The notes below the pieces were generated by a model that did no database searches, was not told where the DNA came from, and saw nothing but the letters and a program-made list of their open reading frames with translations. From positions 1,550,001-1,614,000 of the forward strand of contig NZ_CP100350.1 in NCBI RefSeq assembly GCF_024204685.1: 64,000 bases of DNA, written 5' to 3'. Source of the stretch: Gilvimarinus sp. DA14 (GTDB lineage: Bacteria > Pseudomonadota > Gammaproteobacteria > Pseudomonadales > Cellvibrionaceae). Shown one piece after another: positions 1-9,984 of this stretch (its first letter is position 1; every line of letters starts with the position of its first letter). The position numbers and the translations under genes were made by a program.

Positions 1-4
1 ACCG

Positions 5-1609
5 TTACTTTTCAAACTCTGGGTTCCAGTGCGACAGAGATATTTGCAAAGTTTCCAGCACTTGCAACATGCGTAGATTTAAGCTCTCAGCCACCGGCAA
101 AAACTCACTGAAGTCAGCGGTATTTATATAGGCATTGGCCTGCAGTAAAAAACCTTGACGCTGCACGGCTTCAAATCGCACTCTGCGTGACGTTTCGAGC
201 ACCCGCGGATGCTCCTCAAGCACCTTATTCATTTCAACCAATGCAGCCTGCAATTTCTCACTGCCTACCTCGAGCGACACATAAAAGCTCTGCCGATACA
301 AACGCTGATCAATGGCCGAAAAGTTCTCTAACACCTGCGCGGAAAACAATGAATTGGGTACATTGACCAGGGTACGGTCCAGCTTACGCAGCACCGTTGA
401 GCGCAAACCAATTTCCTCTACCGTGCCGACTACATTGCCAAAGCAGCAGAAGTCTCCGGGCTTTATGGGTCGGGCGATAAACAGGGTAAAAGCACCGAAT
501 ACATTCTCTAGAGTTTTTTGCGCCGCCAGCGCCACCGCCAGCGAGCCGATACCCAAACCGGTCAGCACTGTCGCCATGTTATAGCCGGCACTCTCTAACC
601 AGAGCAACACCGCCAGAACGATGATAATAACCTTCAGCGTGGTGACCAGTGGGGTGACGAAACCTGGCGCATAGGTTTCATCCCGGGCGATCGCGCGGCC
701 CACATAAATTGCTCGTAAAAACTCTACCACCCCCAGCGCCAAAAAAAGCGCCGCCAGATAAGCGAGAAAACCAGTATCGAAAATAACCCGCGCTTTTAGT
801 GGCAGGCCCAACTGAAACACACTCCAGTTTAAAAACAGAAAGAATAAGAATCGGCGCAAAGGCTTGCGAATAAGCCTTTGCATGGTATCGCCGTAAATAG
901 AAAAACGATCGACCAGTTTGAGTAAAATCCACTTGATAATACCAGTGCCGATCCAGGCACACACCACCAGTAAAACCAGAGCGACCACCTGCCAATTGTG
1001 CATGTGGAAGAGCTTAAAGTCTGGCAGCCAGCGCTCGAGTATTTCTAACTGCGGTGGATAGCCGTAGTGGCTCCACAGCTCGGGAATCTGTGCAATGCTG
1101 GCATTGGAGAGCTTCCATACCTGGCGACCCTGGTCATCCGGCACACGTTGCAAAAAGATATCGTAGCGCTCTGAACCATAGCTCAAACTACCCAATAGCT
1201 CGCGATAAGGGGGCAGGCCGTCGTCCAGCTTGCCGCTCTCCTCGTCACTAATGCCGGTCAGGTCCAGTATCTGGTATTGCTCCCACACCAAAGTGAGCTT
1301 GCGCATCAGCTCTTCGGGCGGTATGTCTTTAATCTCGTCGGGCAAATAACGAAAGTCGGCGTACTCTGCCATAGTGCGCCACTGCTCGTTACGCCCCGCT
1401 TCGCGCAATAACAAAACCGCCCCCAAAGGCGTTGCCAGTGGGCGCGCTCGCTGTAAATGAGCAGCTTCCTCTTCTGCGACAGTATTGGTGTCGACGATAT
1501 CTTTGAGGGTTACTTCCTGGCCGTGCACTGCGGCTGCCAGTAGCCAGAGCCCTAGCAGCAGCGCTATGCAGGTGCCGTTAAAGCGACGCAGAATAACTAC
1601 CCCTTCCAC
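5..1609 (-). CDS. MscS-family mechanosensitive ion channel
   Basis: A 534-residue inner-membrane channel protein that would release solutes on hypo-osmotic shock. It has an N-terminal hydrophobic signal-like stretch (about residues 14-30) and a soluble, presumably periplasmic region to about 200. Membrane segments lie near 205-230, 253-270, 278-300 and 320-338, followed by the Gly/Ala-rich pore helix of the MscS family (about 350-371, containing GIGSLAVALAAQK). The C-terminal part is the MscS beta/cytoplasmic domain (RPIKPGD, NVPN). It is longer than E. coli MscS (286 aa) because of the N-terminal extension. The start is a GTG overlapping the end of the upstream thioredoxin-like gene by 13 bp, which implies co-transcription; no convincing ribosome-binding site is seen, so the exact start is uncertain. 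Confidence 0.85.
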   Translation of the reverse strand: MEGVVILRRFNGTCIALLLGLWLLAAAVHGQEVTLKDIVDTNTVAEEEAAHLQRARPLATPLGAVLLLREAGRNEQWRTMAEYADFRYLPDEIKDIPPEELMRKLTLVWEQYQILDLTGISDEESGKLDDGLPPYRELLGSLSYGSERYDIFLQRVPDDQGRQVWKLSNASIAQIPELWSHYGYPPQLEILERWLPDFKLFHMHNWQVVALVLLVVCAWIGTGIIKWILLKLVDRFSIYGDTMQRLIRKPLRRFLFFLFLNWSVFQLGLPLKARVIFDTGFLAYLAALFLALGVVEFLRAIYVGRAIARDETYAPGFVTPLVTTLKVIIIVLAVLLWLESAGYNMATVLTGLGIGSLAVALAAQKTLENVFGAFTLFIARPIKPGDFCCFGNVVGTVEEIGLRSTVLRKLDRTLVNVPNSLFSAQVLENFSAIDQRLYRQSFYVSLEVGSEKLQAALVEMNKVLEEHPRVLETSRRVRFEAVQRQGFLLQANAYINTADFSEFLPVAESLNLRMLQVLETLQISLSHWNPEFEK

Positions 1610-2151
1610 TTAATATTGCACCCCAGGCTCGGGCGCTGAGCCGGACTGACCTCGCCGCCCTCAGCCAGGGCTTTGGCAGCAGCGATTAAATCCGCCCCGT
1701 CTACCGGCTCGTCATTACCGGGACGCGCGCCGTCCATCTGGCCGCGATAAACCAATTTCCCGGTACCATCGAACAGATAAAAATCGGGGGTGCAGGCGGC
1801 GTCGAAAGCGCGCGCCACGTCTTGCGACTCATCGTACAGGTAGGGAAAGGGGAAATCGTGCTGGGCGGCAAAAGCAACCATTTTATCCGGTGCGTCGTCC
1901 GGGTACTGTGCAGCATCGTTGGAACTTATGGCCACAGATCCGATACCCAGTTTACTGAGTTCGCGGGCCATGGGAGAGAGAAAATCGGCTATATGTAAGA
2001 CAAACGGACAGTGGTTGCAGATAAACATCACCAGCAGTCCGTTGTCTTTTAGATTGTCGCGAATATTGTAAATGTCGCCGGCGCCATCGGGCAGTTTCAC
2101 CTGCGGTAAATCTGTGCCTAAAGGCAGCATATTTGACGGGGTGCGAGCCAT
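1597..2151 (-). CDS. thioredoxin-fold (AhpC/TSA-like) redox protein
   Basis: A 184-residue cytoplasmic protein with no signal peptide. It has a thioredoxin/peroxiredoxin-like fold: a CNHC motif (CXXC, residues 45-48) follows the strand LLVMFI, and the later TPDFYLFD and YRGQMD segments are typical of the PRX-like 'thioredoxin family' (cd02969 type). It probably acts as a thiol oxidoreductase or peroxidase; the substrate cannot be told from sequence. It is upstream of, and overlaps, the MscS-type gene, and lies downstream of phoU on the same strand with a gap of about 60 bp. Confidence 0.8.
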   Translation of the reverse strand: MARTPSNMLPLGTDLPQVKLPDGAGDIYNIRDNLKDNGLLVMFICNHCPFVLHIADFLSPMARELSKLGIGSVAISSNDAAQYPDDAPDKMVAFAAQHDFPFPYLYDESQDVARAFDAACTPDFYLFDGTGKLVYRGQMDGARPGNDEPVDGADLIAAAKALAEGGEVSPAQRPSLGCNIKWKG

Positions 2152-2214
2152 AATTCCTCCATTATTAAGATGTATGGCTATTTAACCGCGCCTGAGCGTC
2201 AAAGTAAAACCGGA

Positions 2215-2949
2215 CTAATCGTCAGAGTCGCCCTGTTGCAACTGCTCTTCAATTTCCTCATAGCTGCCGTGGCGGACATCTTCACCTTTTACCAAATAGA
2301 CTACATACTGGGCGATATTACGCGCATGGTCACCAATACGCTCCAGCGCCCGCAAGGACCACATAATATTCAACACGCGGGTAATGCTGCGCGGATCTTC
2401 AATCATGTAAGTGATCATCTCACGCATAGCGGTGGAGTACTCCATATCCACAGTGCGATCTGTCTGCACCACTTTAAGCGCTACGTCCAAATCAAGGCGA
2501 GCAAAGGCATCCAGTGAATCGTGCAACATGCGCGATACATGATTGCCGATGTGGCGCATTTCTACGTAGCCGCGCGGGGCCGCTCCATCGCGACTTAAGG
2601 CAATAGCCTGACGCGCAATCTTACTCGCCTCATCGCCGATGCGCTCAAGGTCTGTAATCGCTTTGGTCACCGCAATCACCAGACGAAGATCCCCCGCTGC
2701 GGGCTGGCGTTTTGCGAGGATACGCACGCACTCTTCATCGATGGAAACTTCCATTGAGTTAACCTTGCGATCGCCGTGCACTACTTGCTCGGCCTTCTCC
2801 AGGTCCACCTCAATCATCGCGGTAATAGCATCATTCACCTGGCGCTCTGCCATACCGCCCATTTCTGCCAGGTGCGTTTTAATATCATCCAGCTCGATAT
2901 TAAACTGCTGGGAGATATGGTGAGTGTGACTGGTAATATCCATAGCCAA
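2215..2949 (-). CDS. phoU: phosphate signalling regulator PhoU
   Basis: A 244-residue all-helical cytoplasmic protein with the two repeated PhoU three-helix domains (first about 20-110, second about 125-215) and the E/D-rich metal-binding helices of the family. PhoU links the PstSCAB transporter to the PhoR/PhoB two-component system and damps phosphate uptake and the Pho response when phosphate is plentiful. It is the last gene of the pst operon, 41 bp after pstB, the usual order in gammaproteobacteria. Its length is standard (E. coli 241 aa). Confidence 0.95.
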   Translation of the reverse strand: MAMDITSHTHHISQQFNIELDDIKTHLAEMGGMAERQVNDAITAMIEVDLEKAEQVVHGDRKVNSMEVSIDEECVRILAKRQPAAGDLRLVIAVTKAITDLERIGDEASKIARQAIALSRDGAAPRGYVEMRHIGNHVSRMLHDSLDAFARLDLDVALKVVQTDRTVDMEYSTAMREMITYMIEDPRSITRVLNIMWSLRALERIGDHARNIAQYVVYLVKGEDVRHGSYEEIEEQLQQGDSDD

Positions 2950-2990
2950 TTATCTTCTGTGTAAAGTAAATGTAAGCGATTGCGCGCGAC

Positions 2991-3917
2991 TTAACCGTAG
3001 CGACCGGTAATATAATCTTCGGTTTGTTTTTCTGTTGGATTGGTAAACAGGGTATCTGTGTCGCCGAATTCAATCAGATCCCCCATATACATAAACGCCG
3101 TGTAATCCGATACCCGCGCCGCCTGCTGCATATTGTGCGTAACAATCACAATGGTGTACTTGTCTTTGAGCTCGTAAATCAACTCTTCGATTTTCAGCGT
3201 TGAGATTGGGTCCAGCGCCGATGCCGGTTCATCCAACAAAATAACTTCTGGCTCAATGGCAATAGCACGGGCAATCACCAAGCGCTGTTGCTGACCGCCG
3301 GACAAGCCAAAAGCGTTGTCGTGTAGACGGTCTTTTACCTCGTCCCACAAAGCGGCACCGCGCAGTGAATTCTCTACCACTGTGTCGAGGGTACGCTTGG
3401 ACTTAACTCCCTGCAGACGCAAACCATAGGCGACATTTTCGTAAATCGATTTGGGAAAGGGGTTGGGCTTTTGGAACACCATTCCCACTTGGCGGCGCAG
3501 CTCGGCAACATCTACACCCGGGGCGTAGATGTCGTCCTTATCCAGCAAGATTTTGCCCTCGATACGGCAGGAATCCACCAGATCATTCATGCGGTTAAAA
3601 CAGCGCAACAAGGTAGATTTACCACAACCCGAGGGGCCGATAAACGCCGTCACTTTCTTTTCGGGGATATCCAGACTGATATTATTCAGCGCCCGCTTTT
3701 CGCCATAGTAAAGGTTCAGATCCGAGACCTGCAGCTTAATAGTTTCGTTTTCCATAGACATAGGTTCAGTTTGTTCATTGGGGCGCTGCACCGCAGGCTT
3801 GCTAGCCAGCGGCGACTCTACAGCGGCGCGGTAGTTGGCAGCTTCCCTCGCCTGCTCGGCGGCCGTACTTTTATCGTTAGCAATGCTCTGCTCATTGGCA
3901 TCATTGGTTTCTAACAT
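2991..3917 (-). CDS. pstB: phosphate ABC transporter ATP-binding protein PstB
   Basis: ATPase subunit of the high-affinity phosphate importer. Walker [10 protein letters not shown] lies at residues 94-102, the signature LSGGQQQR about 110 residues later, then Walker [13 protein letters not shown] and the switch histidine VTHNM. The protein is 308 aa against about 257 in E. coli because of a roughly 55-residue polar, Ala/Glu-rich N-terminal extension. The long start is preferred because a GGGAG ribosome-binding site sits 7 nt before its ATG, whereas the internal Met codons near residues 53-55 have none. It lies 16 bp after pstA in the pstSCAB-phoU operon. Confidence 0.95.
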   Translation of the reverse strand: MLETNDANEQSIANDKSTAAEQAREAANYRAAVESPLASKPAVQRPNEQTEPMSMENETIKLQVSDLNLYYGEKRALNNISLDIPEKKVTAFIGPSGCGKSTLLRCFNRMNDLVDSCRIEGKILLDKDDIYAPGVDVAELRRQVGMVFQKPNPFPKSIYENVAYGLRLQGVKSKRTLDTVVENSLRGAALWDEVKDRLHDNAFGLSGGQQQRLVIARAIAIEPEVILLDEPASALDPISTLKIEELIYELKDKYTIVIVTHNMQQAARVSDYTAFMYMGDLIEFGDTDTLFTNPTEKQTEDYITGRYG

Positions 3918-3933
3918 GTTTCAACTCCCGTTA

Positions 3934-5601
3934 TCAATCAGACGCACTGCGGTATTTTTCACGCAGACTATTGCGAATTCGAATGGCGGTCAGGTTCAGC
4001 ACAATAATCAACAGCACTAACGTCAACGCAGTGGCGTACACCAGCGGGCGCGCCGCCTCTACGTTGGGGCTCTGAAAGCCCACATCGTAAATGTGGAAAC
4101 CCAGGTGCATGATTTTTTGATCCAGATGCAAGTACGGGTAGTTGCCATCCACCGGCAGCGAAGGCGCCAGCTTAACCACACCCACCAGCATCAAAGGTGC
4201 TACTTCACCAGCGGCGCGGGCAATTGCCAGAATCAATCCCGTCATCATGGCAGGCGTTGCCAGAGGCACCACCACTTTCCATAGAGTTTCGGCCTTAGTC
4301 GCCCCCAGCGCCAAAGAGCCCTGACGGATGGTGGTAGGAATACGCGATAAGCCTTCTTCGGTGGAGACAATGACCACCGGCAGTGTCAGCAACGCCAGTG
4401 TTAAAGAGGCCCAAAACAAACCCGGTGTACCAAATGTGGGCGCGGGAAGAGATTCGGGATAAAACAGCTCATCAATGCTGCCGCCCAAAAAGTAGACAAA
4501 AAAGCCCAGGCCAAAAACACCGTAAACGATAGAGGGCACACCAGCCAGGTTATAAACCGAGATCCGAATCAGGCGCAGCACCGGCCCCTGCTTAGCGTAC
4601 TCACGCAAATAAATAGCAGCCAGTACACCAAAAGGTGTGACGATAATCGACATCACCAGAACCATGGTTACCGTGCCAAAAATAGCGGGGAAAATACCGC
4701 CTTCAGTATTAGCCTCACGCGGCTCGTCGGTCAAGAACTCCCAAAAACGCTCCATATACTGACCGAGTTTGGCAATAACTCCCAGAGAGTTCGGAGTGGT
4801 AACCCGGACGATGTTTTGCAGCGGAATGTTGACCCGGGTTCCCGAAGCCACTTCGGCCACCAGGGTATCGCGCCCCAGCTGTCGATACAGCTCGTCGCGC
4901 TCTGCTTTTACCTGCACATACTGAGCATCCAGCTCGGCCTTGCGCGCGGCAAATTCCGCCTCTGCTTCGGCCATAGTTGCTGAATCGACCCCTTCCAGCT
5001 CCAATCTGCGACGCTCCAAACGCATCCGCTCCAGGGCGTGATTGATACGGCCGATGTCGACTTTCTCGATATGGTTGATTTCATCGTGCAGCTCTACGCT
5101 GCGCTCGACCCGCTCGTCCAGTGCCTGCCAGAAATCCTCCTCGGTCGCGCTGAGTAGCTGCTCTCCATTCTCCTGCAGTGCGACCGGGAAGCCGTAAAAA
5201 CTGCCCCACTCACGGCGCTCAATAACCATGGCATTTTCCGGATAGGTCCACTCACCCATACCGGTCTCCATATACCAGTTAAAGTCGCGGCCGCTGACAT
5301 CGCGATTACCCTGTTTCACCAAGTAGCGGGTAACCAGTTCGACATCCTCAGGTACGGTGTAGCCACCATCGCGGGCGACCGCTGAGGGAATGGTTTCCGC
5401 ACGGACCTTCTCGCCCAGAATCACATGCTCGGTACCGCTTTTATCAATGATTGTGGTTTGCAGAACATCGGCGGGCCAGAAATGGCCAAACCCGCGAATC
5501 GCAATCAGGCCTATCAGGCCCACCACCATCACTACACACAACGCCACGGCACCGCCGTTCAGCCAGATCCAGGGGGCGCCACTTTTAAACCAATCTTTCA
5601 T
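3934..5601 (-). CDS. pstA: phosphate ABC transporter permease PstA, enlarged
   Basis: Inner-membrane permease of the phosphate importer. At 555 aa it is almost twice E. coli PstA (296 aa). A first membrane helix (about 15-38) is followed by about 250 residues of soluble, probably periplasmic sequence containing a long charged coiled coil (Glu/Arg/Leu-rich, about 160-245). The ABC permease core with its multiple membrane helices then starts near 300. The cytoplasmic EAA-type loop that contacts PstB is visible (GSLALGATKAETLWKVVVPLA). The insertion sits between TM1 and the permease domain, as in the partner PstC. It is 18 bp after pstC. Confidence 0.92.
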   Translation of the reverse strand: MKDWFKSGAPWIWLNGGAVALCVVMVVGLIGLIAIRGFGHFWPADVLQTTIIDKSGTEHVILGEKVRAETIPSAVARDGGYTVPEDVELVTRYLVKQGNRDVSGRDFNWYMETGMGEWTYPENAMVIERREWGSFYGFPVALQENGEQLLSATEEDFWQALDERVERSVELHDEINHIEKVDIGRINHALERMRLERRRLELEGVDSATMAEAEAEFAARKAELDAQYVQVKAERDELYRQLGRDTLVAEVASGTRVNIPLQNIVRVTTPNSLGVIAKLGQYMERFWEFLTDEPREANTEGGIFPAIFGTVTMVLVMSIIVTPFGVLAAIYLREYAKQGPVLRLIRISVYNLAGVPSIVYGVFGLGFFVYFLGGSIDELFYPESLPAPTFGTPGLFWASLTLALLTLPVVIVSTEEGLSRIPTTIRQGSLALGATKAETLWKVVVPLATPAMMTGLILAIARAAGEVAPLMLVGVVKLAPSLPVDGNYPYLHLDQKIMHLGFHIYDVGFQSPNVEAARPLVYATALTLVLLIIVLNLTAIRIRNSLREKYRSASD

Positions 5602-5619
5602 TTGTGTCGTCTCCCGGTA

Positions 5620-7902
5620 TTAAAGGTTGCTGTAGCGTTTACGCAGACGCTGACGAATAATTTCCGCGCAGGTATTGACGATAAAAGTGAGCGTCAACAG
5701 CACGATTGCCGCGAGGAAGAGAACCCGGAAGTGGGTACTATCGACCGCCGTTTCCGGCAGTTCTACCGCGATATTGGCCGACAGGGTGCGCATACCTTCA
5801 AAGATGTTGAAATTCACCACAGGGCTGTTACCCGTCGCCATCAATACAATCATGGTTTCACCCACAGCGCGGCCAAAACCCATCATTACCGCAGAGAAGA
5901 TGCCCGGGCTGGCGGTCGGCAATACAACCCCGACCACGGTTTGCCAGCGTGTTGCCCCCAAAGCCAGAGAACCCTGAGTCAGGTGGCGAGGCACGTTAAA
6001 GATGGCATCTTCGGCGATGGAGAAAATGGTCGGAATCACCGCAAAGCCCATGGCGATCCCCACGACCAAAGCATTGCGCTGGTCGTAGTCAATGCCGTTG
6101 TCGGTAAACCACTGACGCATGCTGCCAGAGAAAAACCACACCTCGACAAACGGGCTGAGTACCACACAGAGCCAGCCGGTCAGAAGAATAGGCAGAATCA
6201 AAATAGCCGCTTCCCAACCCTCAGGCACGCGAGTACGCACACCTTGAGGTAATCTGGACCAACTGTAGCCAACTACCAACATCATCAGTGGCATAAAGAT
6301 AAGTACACTGAAAACTGCTGGCAGATGATTTTCTAAAAACGGCGCCAGCCATAACCCGGCCAGAAAACCCAGAATAACCGTAGGCAAGGCTTCCATAATT
6401 TCAATGGTGGGCTTTACCAAACCACGCATCTTGGGCGTCATAAAATAAGCGGTGTAAAGCGCACCCATAATGCCCAGCGGAATGGCAAACAACATGGCAA
6501 AAAACGCGGCTTTAAGAGTACCCAGCGACAGGGGTACGAGGCTCATTTTCGACTCGAACTCATCCCCGCCGGACGACGCTTGCCACACGTATTCAGGGCC
6601 GCTACGCCCCTCATACCAGACTTTTTGCCACAGAGAACTGAAAGAGATCTCCGGGTGCTCATTCCACACATCCATCACCTGGACCTTGCCGGAATCGTCC
6701 AACAGCAGCATCTTGCGATTGATTGGCGATATCGCGATCTGCTCAATGCCGTTGTCGGCGACCTTTTCCACCATCAGGGTGCGAGCTGCGGTGCCATGGT
6801 ACACACCGATATTACCGGCGCTGTCGCCCACCCAGAAGCCGCGTCTGGCGTATTCGGGGGTAATTGTGGTCACGCTAGCCGGCAGTGATTCAAAGTCACG
6901 CACCGGTTGTACGTGATAAATATTCTCGGGGTCACGCACCAAAAGCCACTGGCTCACACTGCCGCTGTCGGTGCCAATAACCAAAGAGCCGGTACCGACT
7001 AAGAATCGCATAGCCGTAACCTGGCCGCGCTCGGTTGCGACCGATTCGGTCAATGTGGATTCGCCGCGGTCGGCGATATCATATAAGTGCAACTTTCCCT
7101 GGTTATCAGCCACCACCAGGTGGCTCGCGGTTTTATCCACTTCCAGCAATACTGGTCTGGCACCACTGGGCAGAGCGGGGATAGCCTCGACACCACCGGT
7201 GGTGGTAATTTCGCCGGTCATCAGATTTTCGCGCGCAGAATAACGGCCCAACAGCAAGCGGCCATCGGCGGTCGCCGCCGCCATCACATAACCGCGCTGA
7301 GTTGCCTGCACCGCCACCTGTGTCAGCTCGCGCCCCTGCTCGTCAAATTGCAGAGGAGCCTCACCCAGCGGGAAACCCAACTGAGGAGAAATCTTGCGCT
7401 GATCATTCGGATAGCTTAAGCGGTAGCTCAGCTGCGCCAATGTCAACTGACCATTGCTGTAACCATACGCCAGCAGCGCTTCTCCCGGCGTACTTTGCCC
7501 CAGCGCTGTGTACTGTGCGCCTGCTGGCGTCGCCACTGCATAATCCGATAAGGGCTCGCCTGAATCGGCGCGGAAAAAGCTGACGCCATCGGCGGTAACC
7601 TTGGCCCCTAGCTCCTCGTAGCGCTCTAAAATTAAATGTTCAACATTGGTGTTGGCGCCTGTGGCACTAACCGGATAGGACTCTTGAAGCTCAACATCGG
7701 CGTCTTTTAGTAAAGGCACCACTTCGGAAAAGAGATAGAAAAAAATCAGCCCCAGCGCGCCCACTACGGCGAGACCGGCGCTAGCCACGCCCCAGCGCGA
7801 AAAACGGTCTTTAAGTCGGCGAATATTACGCAACCTGGCCCGTTCACGGGCATTGGGCATTAGGCTCTCGCCCGCCTGAGGTGCGGCAGTCGTGTCACTC
7901 AT
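5620..7902 (-). CDS. pstC: phosphate ABC transporter permease PstC, enlarged
   Basis: Second permease of the phosphate importer, about 760 aa against 319 in E. coli. After a cytoplasmic N-terminus and one membrane helix (about 40-65) comes a soluble region of roughly 370 residues. It has repeated four-stranded, Gly/Asp-turn patterns (for example VADNQGKLHLYDI, VGDSAGNIGVYHG, LLDDSGKVQVMDVW) that look like WD40/beta-propeller blades and are presumably periplasmic. The permease core follows, with the EAA loop (GSLALGATRWQTVVGVVLP). The ATG at 7902 (AGGA 10 nt upstream) is chosen over a TTG 54 bp further out. A long hairpin separates it from pstS. Confidence 0.92.
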   Translation of the reverse strand: MSDTTAAPQAGESLMPNARERARLRNIRRLKDRFSRWGVASAGLAVVGALGLIFFYLFSEVVPLLKDADVELQESYPVSATGANTNVEHLILERYEELGAKVTADGVSFFRADSGEPLSDYAVATPAGAQYTALGQSTPGEALLAYGYSNGQLTLAQLSYRLSYPNDQRKISPQLGFPLGEAPLQFDEQGRELTQVAVQATQRGYVMAAATADGRLLLGRYSARENLMTGEITTTGGVEAIPALPSGARPVLLEVDKTASHLVVADNQGKLHLYDIADRGESTLTESVATERGQVTAMRFLVGTGSLVIGTDSGSVSQWLLVRDPENIYHVQPVRDFESLPASVTTITPEYARRGFWVGDSAGNIGVYHGTAARTLMVEKVADNGIEQIAISPINRKMLLLDDSGKVQVMDVWNEHPEISFSSLWQKVWYEGRSGPEYVWQASSGGDEFESKMSLVPLSLGTLKAAFFAMLFAIPLGIMGALYTAYFMTPKMRGLVKPTIEIMEALPTVILGFLAGLWLAPFLENHLPAVFSVLIFMPLMMLVVGYSWSRLPQGVRTRVPEGWEAAILILPILLTGWLCVVLSPFVEVWFFSGSMRQWFTDNGIDYDQRNALVVGIAMGFAVIPTIFSIAEDAIFNVPRHLTQGSLALGATRWQTVVGVVLPTASPGIFSAVMMGFGRAVGETMIVLMATGNSPVVNFNIFEGMRTLSANIAVELPETAVDSTHFRVLFLAAIVLLTLTFIVNTCAEIIRQRLRKRYSNL

Positions 7903-8013
7903 TGCCTGAAAATCCTGGTGAAGAGAGTAGATGTTTCGTGTTATCCGCCACCACAAGCATTAAGCGATTATTATATGAGGCGATACTAACAACGAACTGT
8001 GACATTTTTTACG

Positions 8014-8050
8014 GCAGCCCCGCGAGCGGTTATCCCGCTCGCAGGGCTGC
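8014..8050 (-). other. long hairpin in the pstS-pstC intergenic region
   Basis: A 15-bp stem with one mismatch: GCAGCCC pairs with GGGCTGC and GCGAGCGG with CCGCTCGC around a 5-nt loop. No U-tract follows on the minus strand, so it is not a classical terminator. Its place just after the pstS stop fits an intercistronic stability or attenuation hairpin that keeps pstS mRNA more abundant than pstCAB, as is common for binding-protein genes. The role is inferred; the structure is seen. Confidence 0.75.
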
Positions 8051-8061
8051 AACCTGCATTG

Positions 8062-9030
8062 TTACAGACCCAGCTCTTTGGTTACCCGCTCGGCAACCTT
8101 GGCTGGCAAGGGGATATAGCCATCGCGCACGACCACTTCCTGTCCCTGCTTGGAGATCACCATTTTCAGGAATTCAGCCTGCATGGGGTCCAGTGGGCGA
8201 TTGGGGTGCTTGTTAATGTAAACATAGAGAAAGCGCGCCATCGGATAGCTGCCGTCGGCCGCGTGCTCGGCATCGGCCGGCGCATAGGGCTGACCCTCTT
8301 CGGCTGCCAATGGCAGAGCGCGCACGCTGGAGGTGACATAGCCGATACCTGAGTAGCCAATACCGTTAATTGACTCACTCACACCCTGCACTACCGAAGC
8401 AGAACCGGGCTGCTCGTTGATGCTGGCTTTGTAATCGCCGCCACACAGGGCTACGTCTTTGAAAAAGCCGTAAGTACCAGAGACCGCATTGCGGCTGTAA
8501 ATGGTGAAGTCGCGGTTAGCCCAGGCACCTGTCAAACCCACCTGACCCCAGCGGGTAATATCTTCGCCATAACCACAGCGACGGGTGGCGGAAAAAATTG
8601 CGTCAACTTCGGCCATGGTTAACCCTTCGATCGGGTTATCTTTATTGACATACACAGCAACCACGTCAATTGCCACCGGCACAGCGGTGGGTTTATAGCC
8701 GTAGTGTGCTTCAAAGGCCTGAATTTCCGAAGCTTTCATCTCACGGCTCATGGGGCCGAAGTTAGCCGTGCCTTCCGTCAGTGCCGGTGGCGCGGTAGAA
8801 GAGCCAGCCCCTTGGATCTGAATATTTACGTTGGGATAAAACTTGGCGAATTCCTCTGCCCAGAGTGTCATCAGATTGTTAAGGGTATCGGAGCCGATAC
8901 TGTTGACGTTTCCAGATACCCCGGAGGTGGCGGTGTATTCAGGAAGGTTGGGGTCTACATCGGCGAAAACCGCCGAACACATTAGTGACCCAGCTAAGGT
9001 CAAACCGCGAAAAATCTTACTGGCTTTCAT
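8062..9030 (-). CDS. pstS: phosphate-binding periplasmic protein PstS
   Basis: A 322-residue solute-binding protein with a Sec signal peptide (about 1-23, cleaved near VFA-DV). Typical PstS phosphate-loop features are present: the segment starting GSDTL near the N-terminus, [11 protein letters not shown], the SREMK segment, and [12 protein letters not shown] with a Ser/Gly/Thr cluster for phosphate contact. It captures phosphate in the periplasm and passes it to PstC/PstA. It is the first gene of the operon, directly behind a Pho box. Two of its cysteines (near CGYGED and LCGGDY) could form a disulphide. Confidence 0.94.
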   Translation of the reverse strand: MKASKIFRGLTLAGSLMCSAVFADVDPNLPEYTATSGVSGNVNSIGSDTLNNLMTLWAEEFAKFYPNVNIQIQGAGSSTAPPALTEGTANFGPMSREMKASEIQAFEAHYGYKPTAVPVAIDVVAVYVNKDNPIEGLTMAEVDAIFSATRRCGYGEDITRWGQVGLTGAWANRDFTIYSRNAVSGTYGFFKDVALCGGDYKASINEQPGSASVVQGVSESINGIGYSGIGYVTSSVRALPLAAEEGQPYAPADAEHAADGSYPMARFLYVYINKHPNRPLDPMQAEFLKMVISKQGQEVVVRDGYIPLPAKVAERVTKELGL

Positions 9031-9092
9031 CGTGCGCTCCTATTGGATAATTTCGCTAAAAACTTAAACTCCGGCGCACTCTATCGAGCCTA

Positions 9093-9112
9093 TATGACAA
9101 TTATGTGACAAG
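9093..9112 (-). promoter_or_regulatory. Pho box of the pst operon
   Basis: Read on the minus strand the site is CTTGTCACATAATTGTCATA: two direct repeats TTGTCAC and TTGTCAT, 11 bp apart, close to the PhoB consensus CTGTCAT-N4-CTGTCAT. It lies about 63 bp upstream of pstS. A weak TAGAGT -10 follows at a distance expected when PhoB replaces the -35 element. Predicts induction of pstSCAB-phoU under phosphate limitation. Confidence 0.85.
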
Positions 9113-9164
9113 CTGTAAAGAAAGTGTCATAAAAAATACACAATTGAAAAATCCCGCTACCAAA

Positions 9165-9192
9165 ACAACAAAAGGCGGCCAATGCCGCCTTA
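9165..9192 (-). terminator. rho-independent terminator after the Yip1-like gene
   Basis: Minus-strand stem AAGGCGGC / GCCGCCTT with a 4-nt loop, followed by TTTTGTTGTTTT. It ends the transcript of the Yip1-type gene and insulates it from the pst promoter. Confidence 0.8.
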
Positions 9193-9214
9193 TATAGCTT
9201 ATTAAATCACCGTT

Positions 9215-9832
9215 TTAGCTGACGTACACAGGCCCCATTCCCGAGCCCCACACGATAACGGTGGCGACCATAACAACTACGGCCAACACAAGCCCCACGG
9301 TAATCACCGAGCTTGCGTACACAAAGCCTCGCTCCTTGGGAATATTCATCAAAATGGGGATACCCTCGTAAATCAGGTAAATGGAATAGCAGGCGGCCAG
9401 AATAAACACCCCGGCAACCAGCCAAAGCTCGGGGAATAAGAGTACAAAACCTGCCAGCATCATCGGCGTTGCCGAGTACACAGCCAACGCCGTACCTTCA
9501 TAATGACGCTGCGGCGCCTCATCGGTCACACCGAAGCTGTGACTCATCCAGTTTATATATTCACCCAGGATATAAACCGCCGCCAATTGCGCCAGATATG
9601 CAAACGCACAGAGGATCAGCGCACTGTCCGGGGTCAACTTTACGATGCCACCGCTACCAATGCTCCAGCCCTGCTGAGTTACGCCAAAGTATGCACAAAT
9701 AACTGGAATCAGCGCCAGCAGCGGTACGTGTGTCCAGTAGACCTTAAAAAAGCTTTGATCTTCGTTGCGAATGCGCTGCCATTCGCGGTCCGGGTTGGTA
9801 AAAATTCCAAAAGTATGCTGGAACATAGCCAT
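9215..9832 (-). CDS. Yip1-family membrane protein
   Basis: A 205-residue integral membrane protein with five or so hydrophobic helices (about 33-50, 70-95, 118-138, 140-160 and 172-198) and a short soluble N-terminus containing NPDREWQRIR, typical of bacterial YIP1-domain proteins. Function is unknown in this family; its surroundings give no further clue. It is a single-gene unit with its own terminator. Confidence 0.75.
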   Translation of the reverse strand: MAMFQHTFGIFTNPDREWQRIRNEDQSFFKVYWTHVPLLALIPVICAYFGVTQQGWSIGSGGIVKLTPDSALILCAFAYLAQLAAVYILGEYINWMSHSFGVTDEAPQRHYEGTALAVYSATPMMLAGFVLLFPELWLVAGVFILAACYSIYLIYEGIPILMNIPKERGFVYASSVITVGLVLAVVVMVATVIVWGSGMGPVYVS

Positions 9833-9984
9833 GTTACTTCTCCTACAGCTGGTTTTTATTATTCAGTGGGTCTGTAGGATCAACGATAACAATAGGCGCA
9901 GGAGGGCAACAAATAAGATATTGCTATATTAGGACTGACCAATAAACATACAAAGAAATATGGACAGTAACGGGCGTTACCCCG

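Noticed and set aside
5425-6252. 275-codon open frame antisense to pstA/pstC
   Set aside because: Opposite the well-supported permease genes, of low-complexity composition rich in His, Gln and Arg, and without any recognisable domain; a shadow of coding bias.
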